Assembly: GCA_943789375.1 (NCBI GenBank)
Contig: CALSTX010000002.1
Coordinates: 1 to 64,000 of the forward strand
From: an uncultured Opitutales bacterium
GTDB taxonomy: Bacteria > Verrucomicrobiota > Verrucomicrobiia > Opitutales > Seribacteraceae
Reading direction: 5' to 3'
Length of the DNA stretch: 64,000 nucleotides
Shown: positions 13,250 to 24,940 of the stretch, in pieces
Position numbering within the stretch: position 1 is the stretch's first letter
Layout: each line of letters opens with the position of its first letter
Made by a program: the position numbers and the translations under genes
Notes under the pieces: generated by a model
The model's input: only the letters and a program-made list of their open reading frames with translations
The model's database searches: none
Told to the model about the DNA's origin: nothing

Positions 13250-14492
13250 TTACCAAAACCAAAGCCGAATACTTGAAGCTACCGTCCAACCACGAAACTG
13301 AGTTTCACCCTCTGACTTAAGTTCATCATGTTGGATACCACTAATAAGCTTAAGCTTTTCGCCGCATGAATAGTAATTTAGCCCAAGGTAGAAAGCTTGT
13401 TGTTCATCACCCCGACCATTATTTAAATCAATGCTGTTATCTCGTCTGTCCGAAAGGGGAATGTAACGGCTGTTTAATTTGAGTCCCTCTGGCTGGTCGG
13501 CTTGTTGATATAAATATCTTGCTACTATCTTTAGTTTTTTATCGTTAATCCAATACATCGGCATAAGCACAACGCCACTAAAAGATCCTTCTCGGTTAGG
13601 TGTCGCCTGTTCTCCATTGTCTCCCCACGCAACCGTGCTGTGTAGTGCCCAAGGACCATTGCCGATTCGATTTACCAAGGATAATGCCCATTCATTTCCA
13701 CCAGCCAGCCGTTCCACAGTACTCGCCCCGTCTTGTTTGTAGTAGGAAAGCCAATATTCGAGAAGTTCATAAGAGCTTCCTTTCGAGTAGTCTTCAAGCC
13801 AAGAGCCATAATAAGTTGTACTGTCTTACCAGCCCCCGATGTAATCATCATAAGTTCCAGAAAAGATAGCGGTGCCCAAGCTGTGCTTTCCAACAGTCCA
13901 CTTCACCCATGCCGCTAATGGATTTCCTTTTTCCCTGTCGTAAAGCCATAATTTATTTGAGAAGGAAGAGCGTTCCAGGCAATTAATCAGGGTCGATGAC
14001 CGTTGCCATTCATCCGCCATCCGTCCCGTTCGTCGACCATAGCCAAAGCTCATTGAGTCAATGCCTTCCCATTCCCAAAACTGATCGGCATCAAAGGTGA
14101 TATTGGCGGCCCGGAAAGTTTCATGTCCCCACTGTCTGTAATCATGAGGGTAGGCATTGCGGTCATTGGAGATTTGGCTGACTACTTTAAACTTCCAATA
14201 GTTGGCAAATTTTCCTGTCACTCCAACCGAGACCCGCCGGTATTCTTCAAATGAATCATCAAAGGCTTTCCCTGTCTTATCCGTACCATCAATATGTCCA
14301 ACTTGATGTTGGTAGGAGAGGAAAAGCTTTGTGCTTTGAAGACCTCGGGACTCTTGGTTCTCATAAAATTTACCTAAGTCATTGAGCTTTTCACAAAATG
14401 TGCTGGTAGTTTGGCCAACAAGGGAGGGAAGGAAAATAAAAAAGTAATAAGATAAAAATCAAATATCGCTCAAGCCCTTGCCTCAGGATCAT
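13250..14492 (-). CDS. Outer-membrane porin-like beta-barrel protein, frameshifted
   Basis: Signal peptide from ATG 14492 (MILRQGLERYLIFILLLFYF; ATG 14510 is also possible). A frame change near 14415 leads into SLVGQTTSTFCEKLNDLGKF and then a long porin-like body with strands such as YWKFKVVSQISND, FRAANITFDAD and MSFGYGRRTGRM. A second frame change near 13828 continues as STTYYGSWLEDYSKGSSYEL. The C-terminal half has FYLGLNYYSCGEKLKLISGI and ends WTVASSIRLWFW, an aromatic C-terminus expected for a BAM substrate. The pattern resembles phosphate-selective-porin O/P-like barrels of gram-negative bacteria; substrate cannot be inferred. The FG-GAP repeat gene lies immediately upstream on the same strand. 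Confidence 0.6.
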
Positions 14493-14538
14493 TAATAATG
14501 TGCAAGACATTGCCTTGCAGTGCAGGGGAGGCTAGCGA

Positions 14539-15636
14539 CTAACCAAGTTGGTGAGGAATAAAGGTTTCAGAACCTTTGTTTTCAATCCAAGTTCGGTGGT
14601 CGGATGTTGAGGAAGCACCGACAATATCAAGATCATTGTCATTGTCTAAATCAGCCACTTCAATTTGGTCAACCTCCGTAAGTCCTGTCGCAATCGTGCT
14701 TGCCGGGATAAATCCATCGGAGCCATCATTTTTCATCCAACCAACGAGTGAAGATGAATCCGATGAGTATACCAGATCATTTTTACCATCAGCATCAAGA
14801 TCTGCAATTTCAAGATCAGAAATCCCAGAAACATTGGTATTGAGGTTTTGAACGCTAAATCCTTCAGTGCCTTGACTAGTCGCAAAACCAACTAAAGTGG
14901 ATCCAGGAGATGAGTAATAAATATCGTCCTGGCCATCTTCGTCGAAGTCATCTACTTCCAAGGCATCAACGCCACTGAGACCACTAGAAATTGGACTTTG
15001 GACCGTAAAGCCTTCTGTTCCATTATTTTTAGCCCAGCCCACCGCATTAGGGGTTGAGTAAACAATATCGTTTTCACCATCACTGTTTATATCTGACAGG
15101 AAAGCTTGATTTACTTCAGAGCCGAAAGAAGAGGCATTTAGAGGAGCAAAGTTTTCAGAGCCATTGTTATCAATAACCTGCACTGCACCAGTGGATTGAT
15201 CGATTACCACAATATCTTTATCTCCGTCTTGATCGACATCCGCAACCGCAACAAGATCTGTGTCAAAATTAGGAGAGTGCAGTAATTCTCTAGAAAAATT
15301 TAAACCTGTATTTCGAAGAAGGTACAATTTACCGCTTTGCTCATCTGCATCTAGGATGTCAACATCTCCGTCTTGATCGATATCAAAAGGGACAGAAGAT
15401 TTGAGTTCGACTGCTTGCTCGGCCTTGAGACTTTCAGGGCTACTAATTAAAGCCAAAAGAGGCATACCGCATAAAATTGCGAGTTTAGTAAGTTTAATTA
15501 AAGCGTCAGAAAGTAGATTTAAGAGGAATTTTTGGAAACTTAAAGAATGTTTTTTTCTTCTGTAAGCTCCCAATACAAAAATCAAGCACTTTAAGTACTT
15601 GTCCTTGGTTTCATTTATTACTTTTTGTGAAGGCAT
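14539..15636 (-). CDS. FG-GAP/VCBS repeat protein, secreted
   Basis: 365 residues. A basic, hydrophobic N-terminal region (LTKLAILCGMPLLALISS at about 49-66) is probably a signal peptide. Six Ca-binding repeats of the DxDxDGxxDI type follow: DIDQDGDVDILDAD, DVDQDGDKDIVVID, DINSDGENDIVYS, DFDEDGQDDIYYSS, DLDADGKNDLVYSS and DLDNDNDLDIVGAS, spaced about 45 residues. This is the pattern of FG-GAP/VCBS beta-propeller blades, usually found in extracellular adhesive or enzyme-associated proteins. The frame is intact. It is divergent from the giant glycosyltransferase (111-bp gap) and could be an exported substrate of that locus (inference only). Confidence 0.8.
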   Translation of the reverse strand: MPSQKVINETKDKYLKCLIFVLGAYRRKKHSLSFQKFLLNLLSDALIKLTKLAILCGMPLLALISSPESLKAEQAVELKSSVPFDIDQDGDVDILDADEQSGKLYLLRNTGLNFSRELLHSPNFDTDLVAVADVDQDGDKDIVVIDQSTGAVQVIDNNGSENFAPLNASSFGSEVNQAFLSDINSDGENDIVYSTPNAVGWAKNNGTEGFTVQSPISSGLSGVDALEVDDFDEDGQDDIYYSSPGSTLVGFATSQGTEGFSVQNLNTNVSGISDLEIADLDADGKNDLVYSSDSSSLVGWMKNDGSDGFIPASTIATGLTEVDQIEVADLDNDNDLDIVGASSTSDHRTWIENKGSETFIPHQLG

Positions 15637-15747
15637 TGTTTAATAAAAAAATAATAAGGGACGAGAGTCAAGACATCGATTTTATTTTCGAACGATCTTT
15701 GGTTGTAAAACAATCAGGGTCTTAGTAAGCATGTAATCTTTTACACA

Positions 15748-18700
15748 ATGAAAATGAAAATTTGTATCATTACATCAGTCCGTAATTGTCTTACAGAGAC
15801 CAAGGCTTACTTGGATTCTTTACGGCAACATGCTCCGAGTAACTTGGATCAAGTAATTATGATTGATGATGGAAGTGACAAAGAAACCCAAGAGTTTTTA
15901 CATTCGCAACGATCTTCATTTGATTTGTATCGGAATTCGACAAGTAAGGGTTTTGCTTTTTCCAATAATCTTGGAGCTGCCAAAGCAAACGCAGAATGGC
16001 TGCTTTTTTTAAATAATGACTTGGTCCTACAAAAAAATTGGTCTGTTGGGTATGACTGTGTAGTAGAAGGAAACCAAAAACTTGCCAATATTGGGTGTGT
16101 TGGAAATGTACAACTGGATCCGTTTTCAGGGAAAATTGATCACGCCGGTGTTATTTTTAGTAACGGTATACCGGAGCATTTTCTTAAGGGTGAAAAACTT
16201 TCTCCCCAAAGTGGTTACACAGAGTTTCTTGCAGTAACCGGAGCATGTTTCATGATTCGCCGGGATTTATTTCTGGCAGCTGGAGGGTTTGACGAAACTT
16301 ACAAAACTGGCTTCGAAGATATCGATCTTTGTTTAAGGTTATCGATGTTAGGCCACAAGAATTATGTGCTGAACTCAAGCATTGTGCTGCATAAAAGAAG
16401 TAGCACCCCGGAGAGAAACCAGCATCAGGACCATAACTCAAGAGTTTTTTACAGTAGGTGGGGCCGGGTTATTACCCGTTTCCAGGAATGGGAAGTTGCT
16501 CAAAGAAAACAGGAAGTAAGTAAAAGAAATTTACCGAAAGAATATGATTATGTTTTAAAGAAGAAAGAAAACTTTCTTTTTTCGGATAAGAAAATATTGC
16601 ATGAATATTTCTCTATTTTCCTTCATCAAAGAAATTTAAAATTTGCAAAGCATATTCTTTCAATTCTTATGGAAAAGTTTGGTCATGAAGAGCAAACGCA
16701 GATAAAATTAGCCCGATTCCATGGTGCTTCCGGGGAATTAAAACAAGCCAAGGCAACCCTTTCCGATGTACTGCACGAAAACCCTCGCCAGCTTGAAGCC
16801 TCTCTACTCAAGCAAAAGCTTTGCTGCCGAGAAGGTGATATCAAATCGGCTCTTAGCATCCTTAGGGAAACCAAGGGATATCACCCTGCATCTGCCCGAG
16901 TTTATCTTGCCATAAGCAAGTGCTTGCAGGAGAGCACTAAGTGGAAGGAAGCAGAAAAAAATGCCAGAGTATCAACCTTGCTTGATTCTAGTTTTAAACC
17001 CGGGTGGAGAGCTCTATCATTCATTTTCCGGAAACAAGGGAAAATAAAAGATGAAGTTCAGGTTCTTCAAGTTCTACTTCAACAAGACCCCAGAGACTCA
17101 AAAGTTCTTGACCAATTAATTACTGCACTTGCCTCCCTTCATTCGAATAGAAAAATTTGGTTATTATGTAAGCAGTATGAAGGAAAGATTTTTTCTGCGA
17201 GTAGCGTGATGCACGGTGCCCATGCTTGTTATGAAATAGGAGATTTTAAAAGATCTGTACACTTTGTAGAAAAGTTACTGGATGGCGATCCTGCCAATGC
17301 AAATGCATTAATGCTTAGAGGAAATATTGCGGTTGCCGGTAAACAGTTTGCAAAGGCAATTGCAGATTATGAAAAAGTCTTAGAGATTATGCCTAATTCT
17401 TTGGAGGCATTAAGTAACCTTTCAAATTCAAAATCTTTTCTTTGCGATTGGGCAGATCGAGAAACTGAAGTTAATCAATTGAATACTGTAAGTAAAAAGG
17501 CTCCCGGTAAATTAGGACTCTTTGAGGTTTCTGGTTTGCAACTTGATGAGGCGAGTGAATTTCATAATGCTTTGGCAAAATCAAAGATATTTAATACTCG
17601 AGTGAAATTGCTTCGAGAAAAGCTAATGTTTTACATATTCTCAAAACGAGAATGTTCGAAAAAAGGTTGGTTTTTTATCTTCCGACTTCCGAAATCATGC
17701 GGTTGGCCATCAATTCATTGGACTGCTGAATAATCTAGGCTCTGAAAAATATGAAATATTTCTTTTTGCATCCAATCCCAGTGAGGATAGCGACATTAGA
17801 AGGAGATATGAGGATCTTGGTGATAACTTTCAGGATATTAGTGGATTGTCCTTAACGGGTAAAGCAATTGCCATAAACCAAGCTAATTTAGATTTACTGA
17901 TCGATCTGGGTGGGTTTTCAAGAGGGCATAACGCAGAGCTCTTAGCTCTACGACCTTCTCCCCGCCAAGCCCATTTTTTGGGCTATGCATCAACGATGGG
18001 AAAAGACCTTGTCGATTACATGATCGCAGACCGAGTCGTCATTCCTTCGAGTTCATCCAAGTTCTATGGGGAGCAAGTGATTCGCATGGATGGCTGCTTT
18101 TTCCCACCGGGCGAATTTCAGGGATTTGCTTCACGGGTAAAACGTAAAGATGCCGGTCTTCCCCCAAGAGGATTTGTTTTTTGTGCTTTCCATGCGGCCT
18201 ACAAGTTGGATCCTGAAATTTGGGCGAGTTGGATGCGGATTCTTCGGGCTGTGCCTGAAAGTATTTTATGGCTAAAGTGTAAACCAGCTGTTGAGGCTCT
18301 TATAAACTTAAAAGCGGAAGCAGTCAGGCAAGGCGTGTCCTCCAAGAGAATTATCATGGCAGAGGATTTGCCTGACCGCGCTGCTCATTTATCAAGAATG
18401 ACGGTTGCTGATCTTTACTTGGATTGCCCTTTATACAATGGACACGCCAGTGCTATGGATGCATTACATGCAAAATTACCGATCCTTACTCTTGAAGGGA
18501 AGCGATTTTGCAGTCGGGTAGGGGAGTCCTTGATGAAACATTTTGGCTTGCCGGAAATGGTTACTAAAAACCTTGAGCAATATGAACGAAAAGCCATCGA
18601 ACTAGGCAAAAGACCATCGAAGTTGCTGCCGTTGCGAAAAAAGATTTCTAAAAATGCGGATGCGGTACTTTCACCGGCAGTCCATGCAGAAAGATTTCAA

Positions 18701-21334
18701 ACTACGATCGAAGCCATTTTGACCAAGAAGCCAAAAGCCCAAAAAATTCCGCAAGGGAAAAAGTCGAAAGCTTCAATGAAACTATCCAGGACTTCTTCGC
18801 TTAAAGATTTTACACTGGTTATGATTCGCCCAAAGAGAATCACCAACTGGGCTTACAATGTAAATATGCTCGCCCAAGAATTGCGAAAAGAAGGTGGGCA
18901 AACAATCATAATCGAACCAGCGCATGCGGAGCATAAAAGATCTGACTTTTCCAGCTTTGTAAAACGGGTACCCCAGCTTGGGCAAAGTTATGCCGAGATA
19001 TTAAATTTTGCCCTTAGTAAAGTCTCCACGAAATATGCATTTTATCTAGATGACCCTCTGCGTACTTTACCTGCCAGTCATTTTATTGAATGTTTGACTC
19101 AAAGTATAAAAACCTTGCAGGACTCCAAAATTGGCTTTCTGGGAGTTGGTTCAAAAATGGAGCCCAATACTGGAGTGTTGGTGACAACTACCAAGGATTC
19201 TTCTGGGGCATCAAAAGTAGCTGGTCTTTTTGCCCCCTTCTTTGCCCTTAGTATGGATGCTTTAATTTACACAGGAGGCTTTCGTCCGTATGATAAATCA
19301 CTCGCATTATCTTGTTTAGATTTGTCTTTGAGAATGGAGCAGCAAGGAGATCGAAGTGCGTTGGTGGAACTGGATAAAATCACCTGCCCTGCTTACACAG
19401 GTAATGACTATTTAAAATCTGCTGGTGAAAAAATGCTTTCCCATTTCAGAGAGCGATGGAATCGCAAACCTGTTTCCTTAAAACCTAAATACCCAGCCAA
19501 AGAAGAGCAGGTAGGAGAGACCGCAGATTATCAGGAATGGATAAGGCTGTGCGATACCATTACCAAGGGTGACATACTTGCATTTAGGGCGGAGGCAGAC
19601 AAACTTCAAAACACGCCTTTGATTTCAGTGATTATGCCAGTCTTCGATCCTCCGAAGAAGTTTTTGGTAAAGGCCATTGAATCTGTCCTAACCCAAGCCT
19701 ATGAAAATTGGGAACTTTGTATCGCAGACGATGCTTCGAAAAAAAAATATATCCGTCCCTTACTCGAGACTTATGCCCGCAAGGATTCTCGAATCAAGGT
19801 CACATTCAGAAAAACCAATGGTCGCATTTCGGTGGCTTCCAATTCGGCATTAAAATTAGCAACGGGTGAGTTTGTTGCTTTTTTGGATCATGACGATGAA
19901 CTGCGTCCCCATTCACTGCTCGAAGTTGCGAAAGTAATAAATCGTAATCCGAATGCTCAATTGATTTATTCAGACGAAGACAATGTGGATGAGCAAGGCG
20001 GGAGATATAACCCATACTTCAAGCCCGATTGGAATCCTGACTTATTATTGGGGCAAAACTACATTTGTCATCTCAGCACATTTAAAACTTTACTGGTTAA
20101 GGAACTTAAAGGACTGAGGAAAGGTTTCGAAGGAGCCCAGGATTGGGATTTGATCTTACGTATCACTGAAAAACTATCCAAGGAATCGATCATTCATATC
20201 CCTAAAATTCTTTATCATTGGAGAGCAATTAAAGGTTCTACCGCTCTTGGAGTATGCAAAAGAAAAATATTTTTGAAGCTACAGCTCTCACCATTAACCA
20301 AGCCTTAGAAAGACGAGGGTTGAATGCAAGTTTAAGTTTTCCTGATAGAAGGTACAACTATCCTAAGATCGGCTTCAAAATCGATAAAAGGCAAAATCCC
20401 AAAGTATCGATTCTAATTCCTACCAAAGACCGAGTAGATTTGATGAAGAAATGTCTCTCATCGATTCTAAAAAATATTTCATACGATAATTATGAAGTCA
20501 TTATTATAGACAACGAAAGCGTGGAGAGCCAAAGCATCAGTTTTTTCTCATCTATCAAAAAAGACAGAAGAGTCTCTGTAATTCGGGTGGAAGGTGATTT
20601 TAATTATTCAAGACTAAATAATATAGCTGCATCCAAGGCAAATGGTGAAATCTTACTCCTTCTAAATAATGATATCGAAAGCATTAAAGTTGGTTGGTTT
20701 GAAGAAATGCTCGTTCATGCACTGCGTCCTGAAATTGGATGTGTCGGAGCCAAGTTGTTATATCCGGATGGTAGGTTGCAGCACGGAGGAGTCATTGTCG
20801 GATTAGGTGGGGGTGCGGGGCATTCGCATAAATATGCTCAAGGAGGAAGTCTGGGTTACGCTGGTCAACTCTCAGTTGCCCGCAATTCAACGGCTGTGAC
20901 TGCCGCTTGCATTATGGTTCGGAAACAGGTCTTACATGGCTGCAGGCGGACTTGATGAGTCGCACCTGAAGGTAGCCTTTAATGATGTCGATTTTTGCCT
21001 GCGAGTAGAAAAAATTGGATACCTTAATTTCTGGACTCCTTTTGCTGAACTATATCACCATGAATCAGCATCTCGTGGGAGTGATGAAGCAACAACTCAA
21101 AAGAAAAAAAGATCAAGCAGAGAAATTCTAGGATTGAGAAATAGGTGGAATCTCAGATCTTTCAGCGATAACAACTATAATTCAAACCTAACCAACTGGT
21201 CAGAGCAATTTTGGTTTGGAATAAGTAAAAAATCTTCTGCATATCCTGCAGATTTGGAGGATTTTAAAATGGTTGAAGAAATCGATGATACAGCCAATTC
21301 TAAAAGCAAAAATTCCAGACGGATCACTTCATAA
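15748..21334 (+). CDS. Giant multi-domain glycosyltransferase: GT2-TPR-GT41-GT2-GT2, frameshifted
   Basis: About 1,850 residues if the frames are joined. Domains: GT2 (15755-16450; IDDGSD, FLNNDL, GFEDIDLCLR); a TPR helical array (about 16620-17560); a GT41/SPINDLY-type O-GlcNAc transferase catalytic domain (about 17650-18740; VGFLSSDFRNHAVGHQFIG, LVDLGG-equivalent LIDLGGFSRGHNAEL, YNGHASAMDALHAKLPIL); a degenerate GT2-like stretch (18790-19480); GT2 (19610-20250; ISVIMPVFDPP, FLDHDDELRP); and GT2 (20390-21080; VSILIPTKDRVD, LLLNNDIE, FNDVDFCLRV). Frame changes lie near 17650, 20250 and 20938; the last is an extra T (VRKQVYMAAGGLDES when removed). It would transfer several sugars, at least one possibly O-GlcNAc-like onto protein. 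Acceptor and sugars are unknown. No signal peptide, so cytoplasmic. Confidence 0.75.
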
Positions 21335-22927
21335 AAGAAATGCTTCTTCAAGCTTAGGCAAAAAACTAGTAAAGCAAGGGCACCTAAAATTAGAATCGGG
21401 TTTGAGGTGCAATAAGGAAAAAAAGATCCCCCTAATATTTCCTCTGCTAAAGAAGCAATTCCAGGGGCGATGGAGGGAATACTTTTACGATTGTATGCCT
21501 CAGAATGCAGATAATCTGCACGGCGTGGTTGAAACGGAGAATATCTCTAAGCATGAGTATGACGGTCATGCAATGAACATTATCAATACAGTCGGTGGAA
21601 ATGGGATGATTTTGGACTGTGGATCAGGACAACGTCCCACTTACTACTCGAATGTTGTGAATTTTGATCCTGTTGCATATGGTAGTACGGATGTAGTTGG
21701 TGTTGGTGAGCATCTTCCCTTCAATGATATCAGTTTTGATGCAGTTTTTTCACTAAATGTTTTGGAACATGTTCGCGATCCATTTGCTTGTGCAAAAGAA
21801 ATCATAAGAGTTTTAAAGCCAGGTGGACAGCTTTACTGCGTAGCACCTTTATTGACCCCCCTTATCATGGCTATCCCGATCATTATTACAACATGACAAA
21901 GGCAGGTTTACGAAACTTGTTTGAGGAAAATTTAGTTATTAAAAAGCAAGATGTTTCTGGATAGCGGTCATCCTATTTATTCTTTAAACTTGGATTTTAA
22001 ATAGTTGGATTCAAGGGCTGAAACCTAACGCCAAAAAAGCTTTTCTTAGAACTTCGGTAAGTGAGTTACTAGGAGATCCTGCATCATATTTTGATAAAGC
22101 GTATGTAAATAGTTTGAATCTTGAAAAGAAATTTGAATTGGGAGCCACTACTGCGCTATGGGCTGAGAAAAAAAATAGTGATATGGCTTGTTCGGGTGAT
22201 CTGTTTCTTCAGATTAGAAGTAAGGTTTATCAAACCCTTTCAGGTAAAGGGCTCGAAATCGGAGCTTTTGAACACCCCGCTGAATTGCCAAGTTCATGTG
22301 AAGTGAAATACTTTGATAGAATTTCTACTGATCAGGCTAGAGAGTTCTTTTCCCTGAAATATCGCATAAGAAATTACCAAAGGTTGATATAATAGGAGAC
22401 TTAGATGAGAAGGGCTTAGTCCAAATACCAAGCGAAAGCTTTCGAATTTGTAATTATGAATCATGTTCTAGAGCATTTGTTCGATCCCATTCAGGCAATA
22501 AATGAAAGTCTAAGAATTCTCAAGCCCGGGGGGTCTTTGGTTATGTCTGTGCCGGATAAGCGGTTCACCTTTGATCTTGAACGAAAATTAACCAAATGGG
22601 ACTTACTTCTAAAGAGATACCAAAAAGAGGTAAAAAAGCCTGAGTTGGAAAACTACGAGGAAATTTATCAAGGTTCATCCGAACTTAAAGGGTAAAACTC
22701 TATCTAAAAAGGAAAAAATTTCTTTCCTGAAAGAATGTACCGAAAGACGGGAGCATTTGAATGTGTGGGATTCCACTAATTTCAAGAAATTTCTAACGAG
22801 AACACTCAAATTCATAGAAGTTGAGGTTAATTTTGAAAAAGAGGTGTCTGGAGATGAATCACACTTCGAATATCTCGTGCATCTCAAGAAGATCGCTTTC
22901 TCGTGCCCCAACCTTAATTTAACATAA
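21273..22927 (+). CDS. Tandem SAM-dependent methyltransferase protein, heavily frameshifted
   Basis: Two class I methyltransferase domains read in pieces. The first (about 21360-21990) has ILDCGSGQRPTYYSNVVNFD (SAM-binding motif I), FNDISFDAVFSLNVLEHVRD and VLKPGGQLYCVAP. The second (about 22200-22927) has KGLEIGAFEHPAELPSSCEV, FVIMNHVLEHLFDPIQAIN and ILKPGGSLVMSVPDKRFTFD, ending ...AFSCPNLNLT before TAA 22925-22927. Frame changes occur near 21852, 21962, 21990, 22340, 22440 and 22670. The start is placed at TTG 21273, which overlaps the glycosyltransferase end by 62 bp; because a frame change is also possible there, it might instead be the C-terminal part of that protein. A role in methylating glycans made by the neighbouring enzyme is inferred. 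Confidence 0.6.
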
Positions 22928-22940
22928 TTTCAAATCTTCT

Positions 22941-23557
22941 TTGGAGATTTTTAGTCTTCATGTTCCAAAGACGGGTGGAACTTCCTTCAGGAAATGCCTA
23001 ATGGAAATTTATGGAAGATAGCTTTTATTCCTCACTACCCAGAATTAGGACAAACAAGGCAGCGAATCACTCGATGCTTTGATAGATGGGTAAAGTGCGT
23101 TCATGGGCATCTCATCTTGGATCGTTACCAAGAGCTTTGCGAAGGTGCAGACATTGTGACTTGGTTGCGAAATCCCGTAGACCGAACTCTTTCGCTATAT
23201 CATCACATTTTATCGAATCCGGATTCTAGTAATGAATTTCATCAAAGAGTTTACAGGCAAAAACCTTCAATTATTGAATTTTGTGAAATGCCAGAAAACC
23301 AAAATCAATTATTTTATTGGATCGGAGATCGAAATCCCGAAGATTTCAAATTTATCGGTTTTTTGGAAACTGCACAGGCATCAATTGTCAAATGTGCTGC
23401 CGCCTTAGGATGGTCTTATGTACCCCAATTTCCTTGGGACAATAAAACTAAAAAAAGAGATCAGCTGAAGGTTTCTAGTAAGGATCGAGAATTCATCAAA
23501 GCGAAAAATCAGGGCGAGATGAGTTGGATTGAGAATGCGAAAAAATTATTTGGGTAG
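22941..23557 (+). CDS. Sulfotransferase family protein, one frameshift
   Basis: N-terminal FSLHVPKTGGTSFRKCLMEI contains the PAPS 5'-phosphosulfate-binding loop (VPKTGGTSFR) typical of carbohydrate sulfotransferases. One frame change near 23010 leads into KIAFIPHYPELGQTRQRI. The second family motif, VTWLRNPVDRTLSLYHHIL (3'-phosphate-binding RNPVDR.LS.Y), lies at about 23157-23213. It would move sulfate from PAPS to a sugar hydroxyl, so it fits the glycan-decoration locus and is mirrored by a sulfatase encoded 3 bp downstream on the other strand. The start is uncertain; TTG 22941 is the best in-frame candidate and no ATG is available before the PAPS loop. Confidence 0.7.
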
Positions 23558-23560
23558 TGT

Positions 23561-24910
23561 TTATTCCTTACCAAGGTGATAGTCAAAATATTCTACCCAA
23601 AGTTCAGGTAATTCTCCATTTTTAAGGCCAGGAGGATTTAATCCTTGGGCCCAATTCAAAAGCTTTTTCTCAAGATCCACTGATACCAAAGGGAATTGGT
23701 GAATCAGGTTCTCTCTTTCCGAAAGATCTTCCTCAAGATTGAACAGGTATTCCCTATCTTCACATTTTAGGAACTTCCATTTACCCGCTCTAATCGCAGC
23801 CTGAGCGATCCATCGCCAGCAAAGGAATGCATGAGGTGGTCCCTCCTTCTCACCTCGAAGATAAGGAAGCAAATTAATCCCATCTAGACCTTCTTTCTCG
23901 ATTCCAACCTGTTCAAGAATAGTTGGTGCGATGTCCAAGGAAGTGACAGGATGATCATAGGATGACCCAGGTGGGATTTTGCCTGGCCAACTGATGGCAA
24001 AGGGGACCCGTATTCCGCCTTCGGTCAACATCCCTTTCTCTCCGTTAAGTGGTGCGTTATAAGATCCATTCCATCCCAATGCAGGATGAGTGGCGTTCTT
24101 CGCTTCAAGTTTCAAGGGAGCTCCGTTGTCGCTGAGATAAAAGATACAGGTTTCCTTAGTTAAATTAAGTCTACGCAACTCTTCCTGAATCAATCCTATT
24201 CCATCATCGATGGCAGCAAACATACCCAAAGCTTGCCTGCGAGCCTCTGGTAATTTTTTAGGGAACCTATCGGAATATTTATGTGGTGCATCAAGAGGTA
24301 CATGAGGAGCACGTAACGACAAAAAAAGAAGGAAAGGTGCTTGAGCAAATTCCCTAATGAATGTGACCGCAGTTTCGGAACAGCCTTCAATGTGATACTT
24401 GGAAGAGTTTATTTTCTGATTGTCAGTAAGAGCACCTTGATCCGAGAAATTTGCCCAGAAAGGAGCTGTGGAAATATGGTTATAAAAAAAACGGAAACCA
24501 TGGTCTGGAATTTCCTTTGGCGGGCCCAAATGCCATTTTCCAATTAGTGCACTAGTATACCCTTTATCCGAAAGTAACTCTGCAATATTCTGCTTTTCCG
24601 CAAACCTTTCTAGTGAATCGCCGTTTTTTTCTATTTCAAGTTTGTTTTGTACTTTACCTAAAAGTAAACCCGCTCTTGTAGGAACGCATTGGGGTGCACT
24701 CGTGTAAGCGTTGGTGAAATTAGCTCCAGCCCGAACCAGTTTATCAAGGTTCGGAGTTTGAAGGTTGCTGTTTGGGGAGTTGGCCGAAAAATCTGCCCAC
24801 CCTTGGTCATCAGTTAGGATAATTATGAAATTTGGCTTTTCGGGGGGTGCTCCTAAGAGCATCGCATTCTTGAAAAGAAGAAAGAATATGACTGCAAAGA
24901 ATCGATACAT
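23561..24910 (-). CDS. Sulfatase (S1 family)
   Basis: 449 residues, intact. Signal peptide (MYRFFAVIFFLLFKNAMLLG), the metal-binding ILTDDQGWADF, the formylglycine signature CVPTR in PQCVPTRAGLLLGK, GKWHLG, and FYLSDNGAP. All are hallmarks of type I sulfatases matured by formylglycine-generating enzyme from Cys. It acts in the periplasm or outside the cell on sulfated carbohydrate, with the specific substrate unknown. It is convergent with the sulfotransferase gene (3-bp gap), so one pair of adjacent genes adds sulfate and the other removes it. ATG 24910 is directly before the signal peptide. Confidence 0.9.
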   Translation of the reverse strand: MYRFFAVIFFLLFKNAMLLGAPPEKPNFIIILTDDQGWADFSANSPNSNLQTPNLDKLVRAGANFTNAYTSAPQCVPTRAGLLLGKVQNKLEIEKNGDSLERFAEKQNIAELLSDKGYTSALIGKWHLGPPKEIPDHGFRFFYNHISTAPFWANFSDQGALTDNQKINSSKYHIEGCSETAVTFIREFAQAPFLLFLSLRAPHVPLDAPHKYSDRFPKKLPEARRQALGMFAAIDDGIGLIQEELRRLNLTKETCIFYLSDNGAPLKLEAKNATHPALGWNGSYNAPLNGEKGMLTEGGIRVPFAISWPGKIPPGSSYDHPVTSLDIAPTILEQVGIEKEGLDGINLLPYLRGEKEGPPHAFLCWRWIAQAAIRAGKWKFLKCEDREYLFNLEEDLSERENLIHQFPLVSVDLEKKLLNWAQGLNPPGLKNGELPELWVEYFDYHLGKE

Positions 24911-24940
24911 GAAAGCTTAATTCATGAGAGTTGTTATTGC

